Origin: a virus
Virus record (IMG/VR): IMGVR_UViG_3300017613_000793
Coordinates: 1-64,000 of that record
Strand: one strand, 5' to 3'
DNA length: 64,000 nucleotides
Part shown: piece by piece, positions 6,868 through 16,338 of the stretch
Layout: every line of letters begins with the position of its first letter
Position numbering within the stretch: position 1 is the first letter of the stretch
Made by a program: the position numbers and the translations under genes
Notes under the pieces: model-generated
Told to the model about the DNA's origin: nothing
The model's database searches: none
The model's input: the letters and a program-made list of their open reading frames with translations, nothing else

Positions 6868-8784
6868 TTATCCTTGTTCTATCACTGAACCATTCTCATC
6901 CTTCACCACCAAAATTTGATTATCAAAATAATCTCTCAATTCATTCTGATGACTAATAACAAAAATAGCCTTGTCCTTGGACTCTTCACGGAGAAGGTTT
7001 ACAACTCTCTCAACACCTGTAATATCCAAGTGCTCAAACACCTCATCAAACACAACAAGGTTACAGTTGTTTGCATTCCGACTAAATATCATGTTCTGCA
7101 GTGCAAGCAAAATTGACACATCAATCCTTCCCTTTTCACCACTGGAACAATTTTCATAGGCCACAACTTCTTCACCGTAGATAATACTCACATTGAATTT
7201 GTCCCTGGTCTCACCGGACTTCAACGTGCTCTCTGTTTTGAACTCAAGCTGAATGTCATCATCCATCAACATGGATGCATAATAGTTTGCTTTCTTGTTT
7301 AGTTCTGGTACAATCTCATCCAGTAGAAAGGACTTGATTCCTTTGTTTCCAAAACCCTCAACCCAAAATTCATGATATTCAAATTCACCTTTGGTCTTCT
7401 CAATGCTTGCTGTCAGGTCTAAAAGTTGCTGTTGAAGTGGCTCCATCTTTTTTAATATTTGCTTCTTACGGTCCTCAATTTCCTTAACCGCTTCTTCAGT
7501 ATAACCCTTAATCATTTTTATGTCATTCTGCTTTCCTTCAACCTCTGTGCTCAACCCAAGAATTTCACTCTTCAATGAGTCAATCTTAACAGACATACTT
7601 CCCAACTGTGAATCATACTCATGCCTTAAATCAACAACCTCTTTAATCCTCTTGTCAAAGTCAGCCTCAACTTTTTCCCGGTTCTCTTTTGCTTTTGTAT
7701 ATGCCTGTTCCTCAACCTCACACTTCTTTTTAATAACATCAAGCTCTTCACTAAAGTGGTCCTTCATTTCCGTAATTGATTCTTTTGTAACAGGTTGCTT
7801 ACACTTCGGACACCGTGTTCCTTCTGGAACTGTCTCACCCTTCACAATAGCTTCCAACTCAATCATATCCGTTGTCAACAACCTCAAGTTCATATAATGG
7901 GTGTTTTCTAATTCATTCAACTTTACCATACCACTAGACTTCTTATCTGCCAAAGTTGTTATGGTCTGATACAAAGTGCTGTCATCTTCCTTCAATGAAG
8001 CCTTATCTTCCTGAAGCTTCACAAGCTTAGAATTATTTTCACCAATACTAATCTGCACTGATTGCATCTCAGCCTTCAACTTCTCTACTTCATGAAATGC
8101 CTTTTCCTTTTTCTTCTTGGCTTCCACAAGCCTTTGTTCCTCTTCACCAACACTGTCCTTATACTGCTCAATAGATGTGAGCACAATGCCCAACTTTCCC
8201 TCATTCTCCTGCAGTGTAACTTTCAAAGACTTGACATCATCCTTAGCTCTAGCCTGTGCTTCCACATACTGATGGAACATCATGATTTCATCAAATATTT
8301 CTTTCTTCTCTGCGTCCTTTGCCTGTGTGAATCTACGTGCTTTTTCACCAAAAATAACTGCATTAGAGAATACCAACCAATTCATTCCAAGCACTTGGTC
8401 AATCATATCCTGGGTGTCATTCATGGTCCCGGCTGTAATGTCCTGCTCACCTTTTAAAAACCTTAATTCATTTGCATTGTCAGAGTCACCACGGAACCTA
8501 ACAACTGTGTACTCATGTCCCTCAGATTCCAAAGCCAAAGCAACCATACAGTCTTTTCCAAACTTACGATTTATCACATCATCCTTACCAGTGTTTCTAA
8601 TGGTCTTTCCATATAGTGAAAAACACACAGCTTCAAACAGTGCAGACTTACCTGCACCATTGCTATTACTCATAGCCTTACCTGTGACCTCACCACCAAT
8701 AAAATGCAAACCAGTGCTTGGAACACTAAACTCTAGTGTTTCAAATGACATAAAATTTATGGCTTCAATTGCATGTATTCTCAT
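6868..8784 (-). CDS. SbcC/Rad50-like (T4 gp46-like) recombination ATPase
   Basis: 638 residues. Walker A SNGAGKSALFEAV lies near residue 43, two long coiled coils flank a zinc-hook CPKC near residue 320, the ABC signature CSSGEKGRID is near 545, and Walker B NLVVFDEVFEHLD near 580. The protein dimerises through the hook and powers the nuclease at 8781-9842 to resect DNA ends for recombination-dependent replication. The genes overlap by four bases. Shorter than bacterial SbcC (about 1000) but normal for phage gp46. Confidence 0.95.
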   Translation of the reverse strand: MRIHAIEAINFMSFETLEFSVPSTGLHFIGGEVTGKAMSNSNGAGKSALFEAVCFSLYGKTIRNTGKDDVINRKFGKDCMVALALESEGHEYTVVRFRGDSDNANELRFLKGEQDITAGTMNDTQDMIDQVLGMNWLVFSNAVIFGEKARRFTQAKDAEKKEIFDEIMMFHQYVEAQARAKDDVKSLKVTLQENEGKLGIVLTSIEQYKDSVGEEEQRLVEAKKKKEKAFHEVEKLKAEMQSVQISIGENNSKLVKLQEDKASLKEDDSTLYQTITTLADKKSSGMVKLNELENTHYMNLRLLTTDMIELEAIVKGETVPEGTRCPKCKQPVTKESITEMKDHFSEELDVIKKKCEVEEQAYTKAKENREKVEADFDKRIKEVVDLRHEYDSQLGSMSVKIDSLKSEILGLSTEVEGKQNDIKMIKGYTEEAVKEIEDRKKQILKKMEPLQQQLLDLTASIEKTKGEFEYHEFWVEGFGNKGIKSFLLDEIVPELNKKANYYASMLMDDDIQLEFKTESTLKSGETRDKFNVSIIYGEEVVAYENCSSGEKGRIDVSILLALQNMIFSRNANNCNLVVFDEVFEHLDITGVERVVNLLREESKDKAIFVISHQNELRDYFDNQILVVKDENGSVIEQG

Positions 8785-9842
8785 AGGTATTTTCTCCCTA
8801 TCTCAATCAACATATCAGCATCCAACTTACCTGCTCTTGCTTCCACATATTTTTCAATGATGTCCTTCCCAGAATCTGCCAATGAAATTGTTGTCCTCTT
8901 AGATGTATCTCTACTGGGTATCTGCATAACTCTTTTATACTTAATTGCCTTAACTTCTTCCGGCATATTAACACCATGTAGAATCACCCGGTAGAAGTCC
9001 GTCTCTGGTTTGCCAACAAACTTTGTGTCCTTCCCTTCCTGGTAAGTCAACGTATGGAACCTGGGAGAACCTGTGTTCTCCATGAACTGTAACTGATTGT
9101 CACCACCACCCTCTACATCTGTGTCCAGTATCCACCATCCGTGTGCTTTCCCTTCATCACTAAAGTTGTGCTCAAGTGGTGCTCCAATACTGATGACATT
9201 ATCCCTGACTCTCAACGTATCATGACAGTGCCCAACAAAGGAATACTTAAACTTCTTTGACAACATATCCGAGTCAAGTCCATTCTCCACAACATACCCA
9301 CCATAGTTGACACCAATGATGTCCTGGTGACCAAAGAAAATTGACTGCTCAAAATCTTCTACAGAAGCCTCTTCAATCTGTGTATTCAATTGATTTGTCT
9401 TCCTGGTGTATGGGGATGCATATACATAAAGATTTTTCCAAACTGAAATACTTGCTTCCTGACTTATCAAAATCCTGTTCCACCCCTCATTCATCACAAT
9501 AATATTTTCACCCAGTGACTTAGCAACATCCAACAGTGCAGGTTCAGAACCCCAGAGCCTGTAATCATGGTTCCCAGGAAGAAGGTACACACGGCAAATT
9601 CTTGCCATACGTTCCAATGAGTCCATTAACACTTTAACAACCTGTGAGTCCACATTGTTTTTCAAATGTGTAAGGTCTCCACCAAACAATATTGCATTCA
9701 ATGGAATGCTTTGAGCATACTCATTGATGCTTTCCATAACTTCCTTCTGATGGTACAGCCTGGAGTTAATACCATCATCTCTAATGTAACTGAACTCCCG
9801 GAAATTGTGTCCGTGCAGGTCACTGAAAATTCCTATCTTCAT
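8781..9842 (-). CDS. SbcD/Mre11-like (T4 gp47-like) nuclease
   Basis: 353 residues from ATG 9842, chosen because GGAG lies nine bases upstream and the start overlaps the previous stop; an in-frame extension to 9875 is unlikely. Calcineurin-type phosphoesterase motifs are present: FSDLHGH near residue 7, GGDLTH near 55, LLPGNHDYRLW near 87, and FVGHCHD near 200. It forms the Mre11/Rad50-type complex with the next gene and processes double-strand ends. Confidence 0.94.
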   Translation of the reverse strand: MKIGIFSDLHGHNFREFSYIRDDGINSRLYHQKEVMESINEYAQSIPLNAILFGGDLTHLKNNVDSQVVKVLMDSLERMARICRVYLLPGNHDYRLWGSEPALLDVAKSLGENIIVMNEGWNRILISQEASISVWKNLYVYASPYTRKTNQLNTQIEEASVEDFEQSIFFGHQDIIGVNYGGYVVENGLDSDMLSKKFKYSFVGHCHDTLRVRDNVISIGAPLEHNFSDEGKAHGWWILDTDVEGGGDNQLQFMENTGSPRFHTLTYQEGKDTKFVGKPETDFYRVILHGVNMPEEVKAIKYKRVMQIPSRDTSKRTTISLADSGKDIIEKYVEARAGKLDADMLIEIGRKYL

Positions 9843-10000
9843 TTTGTTACTCTCCACTTGATTATACGATACCACATAATTGGGTACTTAAACAACCAAA
9901 ACCACAAACTCTTCCATGACCATGGATTTTCATCCAAGTATTCCACATAGACAAGTGTTACCTCATCATCCCATGGTTCAACCTTCTTCCACTTTGCCAC
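9839..10000 (-). CDS. Tryptophan-rich small protein
   Basis: 53 residues starting at GTG 10000, with AAGGAG seven bases upstream; it overlaps the exonuclease 3' end by 23 bases in another frame and the nuclease start by ATGA. It contains about eight tryptophans, mostly in a hydrophobic stretch (SLWFWLFKYPIMWYRIIKW) with basic residues, suggesting a membrane-associated amphipathic helix. Function unknown; the tight packing supports that it is real. Confidence 0.6.
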   Translation of the reverse strand: MAKWKKVEPWDDEVTLVYVEYLDENPWSWKSLWFWLFKYPIMWYRIIKWRVTK

Positions 10001-10913
10001 GGTCTTTCTCCTTTAACAGAAGCCTTTCAAATGGTTCCATAAAATGTTGGAACTTATTTAACAATCTCTGAAACCCATACTGGTTCATAATTTCCAACGC
10101 TGAATTGTAAAGCTCATCCACGCTCTTCAACTCACGCTTCTCTTTGTGCTCAAGTATCTCACGTCTTGGCAAATCCATAAACTCCATCAATGTCCTCATC
10201 AACTTCCAGGTGTCATCATTATTTACAAACTTTGTTACCGTAGTAATATCAGTCTTGCTCCAAACATTTTTGTCACCGTGTAAATACTCAATAACAATTG
10301 AAGCACCTTTGGGTCCGATACCTTTGATTCCTGGAAGAACATCTGAAGGGTCACCAACAATAGCTTTGTAATCCAAGTACGCATCATATGCAATGCCTGA
10401 ATCTTTTTCCCAATTAATTAAATCCCACAACTTCTTCTTCACTGGATTAAAAATCTTTATGTCAACATCCAAATCAAACAACTGGAAATAATCCTTATCA
10501 GTGGTAACCACCACCATCTCAGGAACAACGGCCTGTGCCTTAGCAATGTTTACCAAACTGTTTATAACATCATCAGCTTCTCTTCCTGGAAGCTTGAACT
10601 GAGTCAACCCCAAATTCTTTAATGCATCTCTCAACTGGTCCATCTGCTTATATAGTATCTTTGCTTCCTGTTGCTCAAGCTCTGTCTTCTCTTTCCGCTT
10701 CTTGTACTCCGGGTATAAAGCCATTCTCCGTGGGTCTCTTCCACCATCCCACACCACAGCAACCCGGTCTGGATTAAACTGGTCCAGGTATCCACGGACC
10801 ATATTCATACCTGTGAAAATAGTTTCTGTTCTCTCACCCTCATGAGACATGACTTTACCATGTGCCATGTGAGCAATATTGTTACCGTCAATTAATAGTA
10901 TTTTCATCTTCAA
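9978..10913 (-). CDS. 5'-3' exonuclease / flap endonuclease
   Basis: 311 residues of the FEN/5'-nuclease family, like T5 D15 and the N-domain of DNA polymerase I. Seen: LLIDGNNIAH at the start, VVWDGG near 57, GREADDVI near 109, TTDKDYFQL near 137, and the helix-hairpin-helix-like GDPSDVLPGIKGIGPKGA near 190. These supply the acidic metal ligands. The role is removal of RNA primers and 5' flaps. The separate nuclease fits a family A polymerase lacking its own 5' nuclease domain at 13930-16338. Confidence 0.94.
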   Translation of the reverse strand: MKMKILLIDGNNIAHMAHGKVMSHEGERTETIFTGMNMVRGYLDQFNPDRVAVVWDGGRDPRRMALYPEYKKRKEKTELEQQEAKILYKQMDQLRDALKNLGLTQFKLPGREADDVINSLVNIAKAQAVVPEMVVVTTDKDYFQLFDLDVDIKIFNPVKKKLWDLINWEKDSGIAYDAYLDYKAIVGDPSDVLPGIKGIGPKGASIVIEYLHGDKNVWSKTDITTVTKFVNNDDTWKLMRTLMEFMDLPRREILEHKEKRELKSVDELYNSALEIMNQYGFQRLLNKFQHFMEPFERLLLKEKDRGKVEEG

Positions 10914-11313
10914 AATATCCTAATACATCCAAGTCTTTTTCCACCTGTGTCCAGTCCCTGAAATGCAACCCACGGTCATCAATGTAGACATCTGCAATTG
11001 GTTTAAAAATTGATAGAAAGTGGAAATGCAACCCACGAAATTTTAACTGCAGTGTCAACTCTTCCTTAATTTTTTCTGCAGAACCGTTGCCCATATTGTG
11101 AACCCACTCTGTATTGGTCCGAGATGTATACAGAATTATTGTGTACCCTGCTTCCCACAACCGCTTCAGAACTCTCCCACAACCCTTCATGGTTGGGAAC
11201 CTTTCAATGTCTGCCGGGTTATACGTATCAGGGTTAAATGTACCCTGCATGGAATCTATAATGACTCCATCAATATCCACAGCTACAACTTTATGTGTCG
11301 GTCTTTTTTCCAC
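10888..11313 (-). CDS. HAD-superfamily phosphatase
   Basis: 141 residues with VAVDIDGVI (nucleophile and acid/base aspartates), YTSR (motif II) and VYIDDRGLHF (late acidic motif). The small cap-less form resembles phage 5'-nucleotidases or polynucleotide phosphatases. Start is GTG at 11313, seven bases after AAGGAG, and both ends overlap neighbours. It could supply an RNA or DNA 3'/5'-phosphatase activity for the ligases at the left end, but the substrate is unknown. Confidence 0.8.
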   Translation of the reverse strand: MEKRPTHKVVAVDIDGVIIDSMQGTFNPDTYNPADIERFPTMKGCGRVLKRLWEAGYTIILYTSRTNTEWVHNMGNGSAEKIKEELTLQLKFRGLHFHFLSIFKPIADVYIDDRGLHFRDWTQVEKDLDVLGYFEDENTIN

Positions 11314-12256
11314 CTACAATCTCCTTCTCGTATATTTCCGGGAAGTCATCTTTTTGAAACTTGTTCTCACTTCCTGGAAGCCAATACCAACCGTTCTTTG
11401 ACTCTTCCACCATCTCATGTCTGATGCAATAATCCAACAGTCCTGAATACTCCTGAATAGGAGTGTCCGTCAGCATCTCAAAATTCACAATACCGTATGG
11501 CCTACACACCTTTGACTTATCAATAATAATCTTTGTCTTGTATCCATCAAGCTCTGTTGTCTGCTTGTTTCTAATCTGCCCTGCAAGCTTACAGTGCATC
11601 CTCATTGATGCTGTAAACTTGATTGCCTTTCCACCAACTGTGTCATACTTCTCACCATACATGACACCCATCTTATCACGTATCTGGTTGATAAATATAA
11701 GAGCAATCTTGTGCTGATATACATCAGCCATTATCTTCTGCAGTCCTTCACCTATCAACTTTGCACGTCTCATTGCTGTGGTGTTGGTTCCTATCTCACC
11801 CTCAAGCAACGCCAATCCTGGTGTGATTGCAACACTGTCCCACACAATAGTTAAATATTTGTCAGGGTTCTTTTCCCTCAAACTCTTCACATAAAATTCA
11901 AATACCTCAAACACATCCTCAACACTTCTCAATTGGTCCGGGTCAACATACACCAACTTACTTGGGTCAACCCCTGTGAGGTCTAATAGTCCTTGGTCAA
12001 TGGAACGCTCCAGGTCCAGATAGACTGCAATCCCACCAAGCTTGATAGTCTCTGCACAAATGTGCAACGCAATCCTGGTCTTCCCACTTTGAAAGTCACC
12101 GTAAATCTCTGACAACTTCCCTGCAGGAACACCACCACCTGTTATAATATCAAGTGCTTTGTTCCCGGTTGGAACTCTAAACTTCACAAAATCTTTGAGA
12201 TGTGAAGTGAGGTCCACCGTTTGAATAGTGGACCTCTTCTTCCTTTTTTCTACCAC
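11291..12256 (-). CDS. RecA/UvsX-like recombinase
   Basis: 321 residues. The Walker A GDFQSGKT is at 53-60, Walker B-like YLTIVWDSVA near 140, and IFINQIRDKMG near 186 matches the RecA L1 region, with the L2 region after it. The protein forms filaments on ssDNA and catalyses strand invasion. It lacks the long bacterial C-domain. GTG at 12256 is used, two bases after the upstream stop, with a weak ribosome site, so coupling is likely. Neighbours encode the ssDNA-binding protein, a UvsY-like protein and nucleases. Confidence 0.93.
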   Translation of the reverse strand: MVEKRKKRSTIQTVDLTSHLKDFVKFRVPTGNKALDIITGGGVPAGKLSEIYGDFQSGKTRIALHICAETIKLGGIAVYLDLERSIDQGLLDLTGVDPSKLVYVDPDQLRSVEDVFEVFEFYVKSLREKNPDKYLTIVWDSVAITPGLALLEGEIGTNTTAMRRAKLIGEGLQKIMADVYQHKIALIFINQIRDKMGVMYGEKYDTVGGKAIKFTASMRMHCKLAGQIRNKQTTELDGYKTKIIIDKSKVCRPYGIVNFEMLTDTPIQEYSGLLDYCIRHEMVEESKNGWYWLPGSENKFQKDDFPEIYEKEIVGGKKTDT

Positions 12257-12257
12257 A

Positions 12258-13391
12258 CTAATCCGCTTTGTTCTTTATCTTGGCAAGCTTGGCCTTGAGT
12301 CCTGTCAGCTTCTCATCAGTCTCTTTAACCTTTTTTGCCTGTGGCTCTGGAGCTTTTTCCTTCTCAGGTTCAGGTTCCTTTGTGGCAGTTTCCGGCACTG
12401 TTGTTGTTACAGGTTCTGCCGGAGTTTCAACCTTTGGTTTGGCCTTATTCTTTTCCTGCTTTGGTGGTTTGGTATCCAGGTCTTCTTTACCGTCCTTTAC
12501 TTCTTCAGCTTCCTGCTTGTCCTTCTCCAGCTTCCGTTGCTCTGCCCAATGTTCCTTCAGCATCTCACGCATCTCTTCACGCTCTTTACGACTTCCAAAA
12601 GTTTTGATGTGTGCAACTTCTTCATCAACTCTGTAGGATACGTTCTCCTGATTGTTAGGATTCAATGGGGTAATCTGTTCAACCCACTGCTCAAGCTGTT
12701 CCTGGGTTCCCAACTCCACATAGTCTGTTGGAACTGCATTGTATTGATTCATGGGTAATTGGTTCTTATCATAAATCACAATGATGTCCCTGCCCGGTTT
12801 AGTAATTTTTCCGTTCTCATCAAAATCATCAAAAATATCTGAAGACCGTCCACGGCTTGAAACTATGCTGATGATTTTAGTCCACAAAGAAATGGGTGAT
12901 TGAAACAACTTCACAGTGTCATCAATAACACGCTCTGTCTTTCCCTCTTTATGATAGGTGGTGTACTTCACACCTAACACATTAAAAATACCACGTCTCT
13001 GTGGTCTGTAGAAATTGGCTTTTTCCATAAGTTGCTTCCTGGCTTCCTTACCGGATTCAGCCTTAGCAATCTCAAGCCGTCTTTCATACTCTTCACATCC
13101 TGCACACTTCTCACCATACACAATCTTCATGCAGGTGTACTGTTCAAAGTCGGTAGGTCCATATCTCAGGAAATGTCGTGCTGTAGTAATGTTGTACTCA
13201 GCATCTTCCTGAGTTGCAGGTAGAATCCTGATACCAACTTCTTCAGTTATAGTATCATCATTCCGTAAATCTTCCTTGGCGATTGCCTTCCAAAATCTAC
13301 TTGTAAAATCTTGTCCTCTGCTTTGTCTTTCCTTTTCAACTTCCAATAGTTCTCGGTCTCTGTCAAGGTTTGGTTTTGTAAATAAACTCAT
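12258..13391 (-). CDS. gp32-like single-stranded DNA-binding protein
   Basis: 377 residues. The N-terminal part resembles T4 gp32 (LAST-like basic start, a core with CMK...GEKCAGCEEYERRLE supplying cysteines for a zinc site near residues 86-97, then an OB-type region with IIVIYDKNQLP). The C-terminal 100 residues are low complexity, rich in Lys, Glu and Pro with an alternating pattern. The tail is less purely acidic than in gp32. The protein should coat ssDNA and interact with the polymerase and recombinase encoded next to it. Confidence 0.85.
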   Translation of the reverse strand: MSLFTKPNLDRDRELLEVEKERQSRGQDFTSRFWKAIAKEDLRNDDTITEEVGIRILPATQEDAEYNITTARHFLRYGPTDFEQYTCMKIVYGEKCAGCEEYERRLEIAKAESGKEARKQLMEKANFYRPQRRGIFNVLGVKYTTYHKEGKTERVIDDTVKLFQSPISLWTKIISIVSSRGRSSDIFDDFDENGKITKPGRDIIVIYDKNQLPMNQYNAVPTDYVELGTQEQLEQWVEQITPLNPNNQENVSYRVDEEVAHIKTFGSRKEREEMREMLKEHWAEQRKLEKDKQEAEEVKDGKEDLDTKPPKQEKNKAKPKVETPAEPVTTTVPETATKEPEPEKEKAPEPQAKKVKETDEKLTGLKAKLAKIKNKAD

Positions 13392-13432
13392 GTTTTTACT
13401 CCGTTAATAGTATAGTTTTTTTTCACGTTTCT

Positions 13433-13885
13433 TTACTCCTTTTTAAAACGTTCTTTGTTAATATGAATATCCGGGTCTCTCTGTGCTCTCATGTTTGAAG
13501 CCAAAGCAATTACAGATTCCTTCCTGTGATTGAATGACTCTTTAAGTCCTTTAAGAATACCCACAGCTTTCTGTTTTTGAATAATGTCCATCCTTTGTAA
13601 TTGGTAAGAACTGTTCAACAGAATTTTTGCCTGGATGCTTTTCTCCGTTGGCTTCTTTCCATCCACCAAGTCAAGCCTTATATTTGCATCAAGCTCTGCT
13701 TCCAGAATCTCCAATGCAAGCTTTGACTCACCCAAGTCTTCCTGTGCCTTCTCAGCAAGGACCGCATAAAAAGCAAATAAAGTCGGTTGCTTCTTTAGGT
13801 CTTCATTGATTGTCTCTTCATGTAGTTCAAGCTCTGAGAGATAATCAAGTTCAACGTCTTCACCGTTGATGTTAAGTTTTATCAT
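13433..13885 (-). CDS. UvsY-like recombination mediator (putative)
   Basis: 150 residues, mostly helical. The C-terminal pattern (ILKGLKESFNHRKESVIALASNMRAQRD) matches in spacing the end of T4 UvsY, where a helix ending in a basic stretch precedes a terminal MRA motif. The middle helix with basic residues after a KKPTEKS turn also fits. Position between DNA polymerase and the ssDNA-binding protein/recombinase genes is what a loader would have. UvsY assembles UvsX on gp32-coated DNA. Similarity is by eye and weak. Confidence 0.5.
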   Translation of the reverse strand: MIKLNINGEDVELDYLSELELHEETINEDLKKQPTLFAFYAVLAEKAQEDLGESKLALEILEAELDANIRLDLVDGKKPTEKSIQAKILLNSSYQLQRMDIIQKQKAVGILKGLKESFNHRKESVIALASNMRAQRDPDIHINKERFKKE

Positions 13886-13903
13886 ATAATTTCTCCATGC
13901 CTT

Positions 13904-13933
13904 ATAATACTCTAAAAAATATATTTATGTCAA
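13904..13933 (-). promoter_or_regulatory. Promoter for the recombination operon
   Basis: On the minus strand TTGACA (13928-13933) and TATTAT (13904-13909) are 18 bases apart. The -35 element overlaps the TGA stop of the DNA polymerase gene. The start of the UvsY-like gene follows about 20 bases after the -10. It would drive the UvsY-like, ssDNA-binding, recombinase and downstream genes. Confidence 0.78.
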
Positions 13934-16338
13934 GCACTTATTTCTTTTAATTTTCCCCAGTGGGTTCCAACAGCAAGGTCCACCACAAGTGGCACACCCA
14001 ACATCCAATCATATGTGATTGCTTCCAAAATCCTCTTGCCAATTCTTTTAAGTTCATCAAGCTCATCTTCATAACAATCAATACCTATAGAGTCATGGAC
14101 TTCCCAAATAAATTGAGACTTCATTCCACGGTTTCTAACCTCATGCCATAACCTTCCAAGCCCGGTCACAACAATATCACTAGCAGTTCCCTGGATAGGC
14201 ATGTTGATTGCTTCTCGCTTGACTTGATTCCTTTGGTTCTTAGTGACTGCTCTGCTCAAATTAAAATTTCTAATCCGTCCAAATGGCATATCAATATATC
14301 CAAACTCCTGAACATGATTCCACACCTTTTCCTGATACCGTGTTACTTTAACATGTGCCCGATAAAAATCCTGAATCCATTTCTCTGCAACCTTCTTTGG
14401 TTTGCCCAACTCTTCGGCTAAACTATAAGCTCCTGTGCCATACACAATAGAAAAATTAACAGTCTTGGCATGGACTCTCTGTTCCTTTTTAATAGAATCC
14501 GACTTATCAGAATTGTCACCATACATCTCAAACCTAGTTGACTCATGAATATCCCTACCATCAATAAAGTCCTGCATCATTGGTTTGTCCTCTGCCAACA
14601 TAGACAAAACCCTAAGCTCCAATTGTGAGTAGTCAAATTCCAAAAACACTCCATACTTGGATTTAAACACTGGCCTTGTATCATAAGGAATGTTCTGGAA
14701 GTTTGGATTGAATGAACTCAGCCGTCCTGTTGCTGTTGTTATAAAGGAATAGTCTGCATGTATCCTACCTTCCTTTTGTTTCTCAACATATGGTTTCAAA
14801 TAAGTTCCCAACACCTTATCCTTCTTCCTGAACTCTATCATGTCTTTAATCAGTCCGTGCTTATTCTTTACCTTACCCAGTGCTTTCTCATCCGTCTGCA
14901 TCTGACCTGTCTTTGGAGTGTAAACACCTGTGGTGATTCCCATAAGTTCAAACACTCTGCCCACCTGCAACGGAGAATTAAAATTAACTATCTTCTTACT
15001 TGCTTCCTCAATCTGTTTTATCTTTGGGTAAGAATGCATCTGGGCTTCCAACACCGTCAACTCGTCCACATATTTATCTGTAGTCTCTGTCAAAATCTCC
15101 TGGTCCAAAAGAACACCTTCATGCTCCATCTCAGCCACTGCCATGAGTCCTGGTGCAATAGTCCAAGCCATCAATGCTCTCTGTGCATCATCAAAGTATG
15201 GTTTGTTCACAAACATTTGACACAGCTTGTATGTCATATAGGTATCCATAGCATTATAGTTTGCCAACTTATCCAGGTCCATACCTGCAAGGTTATCCCG
15301 GTCAACATCATACCCACCTTCATGGGTATACTTCCAGGCCATTCCTTTTAATGTATGTGGGATGAACTTCCCAACCAACAGGTAGTGTGCAACCATGGTA
15401 TCAAACCAAAGGTTCTTCACAATGATTCCGTTCTGTCTCAAAAATTTAATATCAAACTTTGCATTCTGTGCAATAGTTCTAAAATGTGTATCAGTGAACA
15501 ACACCTCAATTTGCTTCAACACCCATGGAACCTTATCCTTAAATGGACTATCCTTATGCCCCAATGGTATCACCCAATTTCTATCCTTGGTGCTAAATGC
15601 AATTGATAAAATCTTGTCTTCCTTCCAGTCCAATCCTGTGGTCTCAATATCAAACGCAAGGTCACAATATTTATTGTCTGCCATTCCCAAAAGCTCTGTC
15701 AGCATCAACTCCAAATCATCCACAGTGTCAACTAATACCTTGACAACCTCATGCCTATTGTCAAGGTATGCCTTGACTTTTGAAAGGTCTTCCAAGAATC
15801 CATCTTCTCTCCTGGTGTCTTGATTCTTTAATATATACCCTGGATGATATGTCACAAAAAAATGTTTACCATCCTTATTAAATCCATATCCTACAGAGTT
15901 GAAAAATGCCTTCTTCCCAAGGACCGCTTCCAATGCTGTAGCTCCAAGCAGAACCACAAGGTCTCCACCAAAATCAGCAATCTCTTCCTTCAAATACTTC
16001 TTACAGTTCTGGACTTCCTTCTTACTTGGTGCTCTGTTATTTGGTGGACGGCACTTACACACATTGGTGTAAACCACATCCTCAGGCTCAAGCTCCAGGA
16101 CTTTGACTATGTTCCTAAGGTATTGACCCGACTCATCTTTGGAATCACCTGGGACATCTCCCACAAACAACACACATGCATCCTTCAGTGCACCATAGTA
16201 TGGAACCTGAGTTATACCACGGAGTGTACAGTCATCACACGAAGTCTTCTTGGATTTCTTCTTTGGGATTGCCACGGTCACCTTGGTGGATTCCAACTCC
16301 TTGATTGTGCTTCCTAGCAGGTCATCAATTTCACTCAT
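13930..16338 (-). CDS. Family A DNA polymerase with N-terminal uracil-glycosylase-like domain
   Basis: 802 residues. Residues 30-190 form a family 4/5 uracil-DNA-glycosylase-like domain: GDVPGDSKDESG (60-71), NVCKCRPPNNR, and HPG at 165-167. C34, C37, C96 and C112 match the 4Fe-4S ligands in spacing. A DnaQ-type 3'-5' exonuclease follows (D230/E232, D296, D365), then the polymerase: motif A D569 in FLEFDYSQLE, motif B around K625/Y633, motif C H748-D749 in VHDS. SPO1-type phage polymerases are known to carry such a domain. The 5' nuclease is encoded separately. The glycosylase may be active or only bind uracil. Confidence 0.95.
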   Translation of the reverse strand: MSEIDDLLGSTIKELESTKVTVAIPKKKSKKTSCDDCTLRGITQVPYYGALKDACVLFVGDVPGDSKDESGQYLRNIVKVLELEPEDVVYTNVCKCRPPNNRAPSKKEVQNCKKYLKEEIADFGGDLVVLLGATALEAVLGKKAFFNSVGYGFNKDGKHFFVTYHPGYILKNQDTRREDGFLEDLSKVKAYLDNRHEVVKVLVDTVDDLELMLTELLGMADNKYCDLAFDIETTGLDWKEDKILSIAFSTKDRNWVIPLGHKDSPFKDKVPWVLKQIEVLFTDTHFRTIAQNAKFDIKFLRQNGIIVKNLWFDTMVAHYLLVGKFIPHTLKGMAWKYTHEGGYDVDRDNLAGMDLDKLANYNAMDTYMTYKLCQMFVNKPYFDDAQRALMAWTIAPGLMAVAEMEHEGVLLDQEILTETTDKYVDELTVLEAQMHSYPKIKQIEEASKKIVNFNSPLQVGRVFELMGITTGVYTPKTGQMQTDEKALGKVKNKHGLIKDMIEFRKKDKVLGTYLKPYVEKQKEGRIHADYSFITTATGRLSSFNPNFQNIPYDTRPVFKSKYGVFLEFDYSQLELRVLSMLAEDKPMMQDFIDGRDIHESTRFEMYGDNSDKSDSIKKEQRVHAKTVNFSIVYGTGAYSLAEELGKPKKVAEKWIQDFYRAHVKVTRYQEKVWNHVQEFGYIDMPFGRIRNFNLSRAVTKNQRNQVKREAINMPIQGTASDIVVTGLGRLWHEVRNRGMKSQFIWEVHDSIGIDCYEDELDELKRIGKRILEAITYDWMLGVPLVVDLAVGTHWGKLKEISA

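Noticed and set aside
9842-9875. N-terminal extension of the SbcD-like protein
   Set aside because: The extension overlaps the tryptophan-rich gene and precedes the real ribosome site; the DLHGH motif begins right after the inner ATG as in homologues.
14758-15351. 197-residue plus-strand reading frame
   Set aside because: Antisense to the DNA polymerase exonuclease/polymerase region, no start signals, Cys/His/Leu-rich composition typical of shadow frames here.
15765-15790. Promoter-like TTGACA within the DNA polymerase gene
   Set aside because: Falls in coding sequence with no good -10 and no gene start after it.
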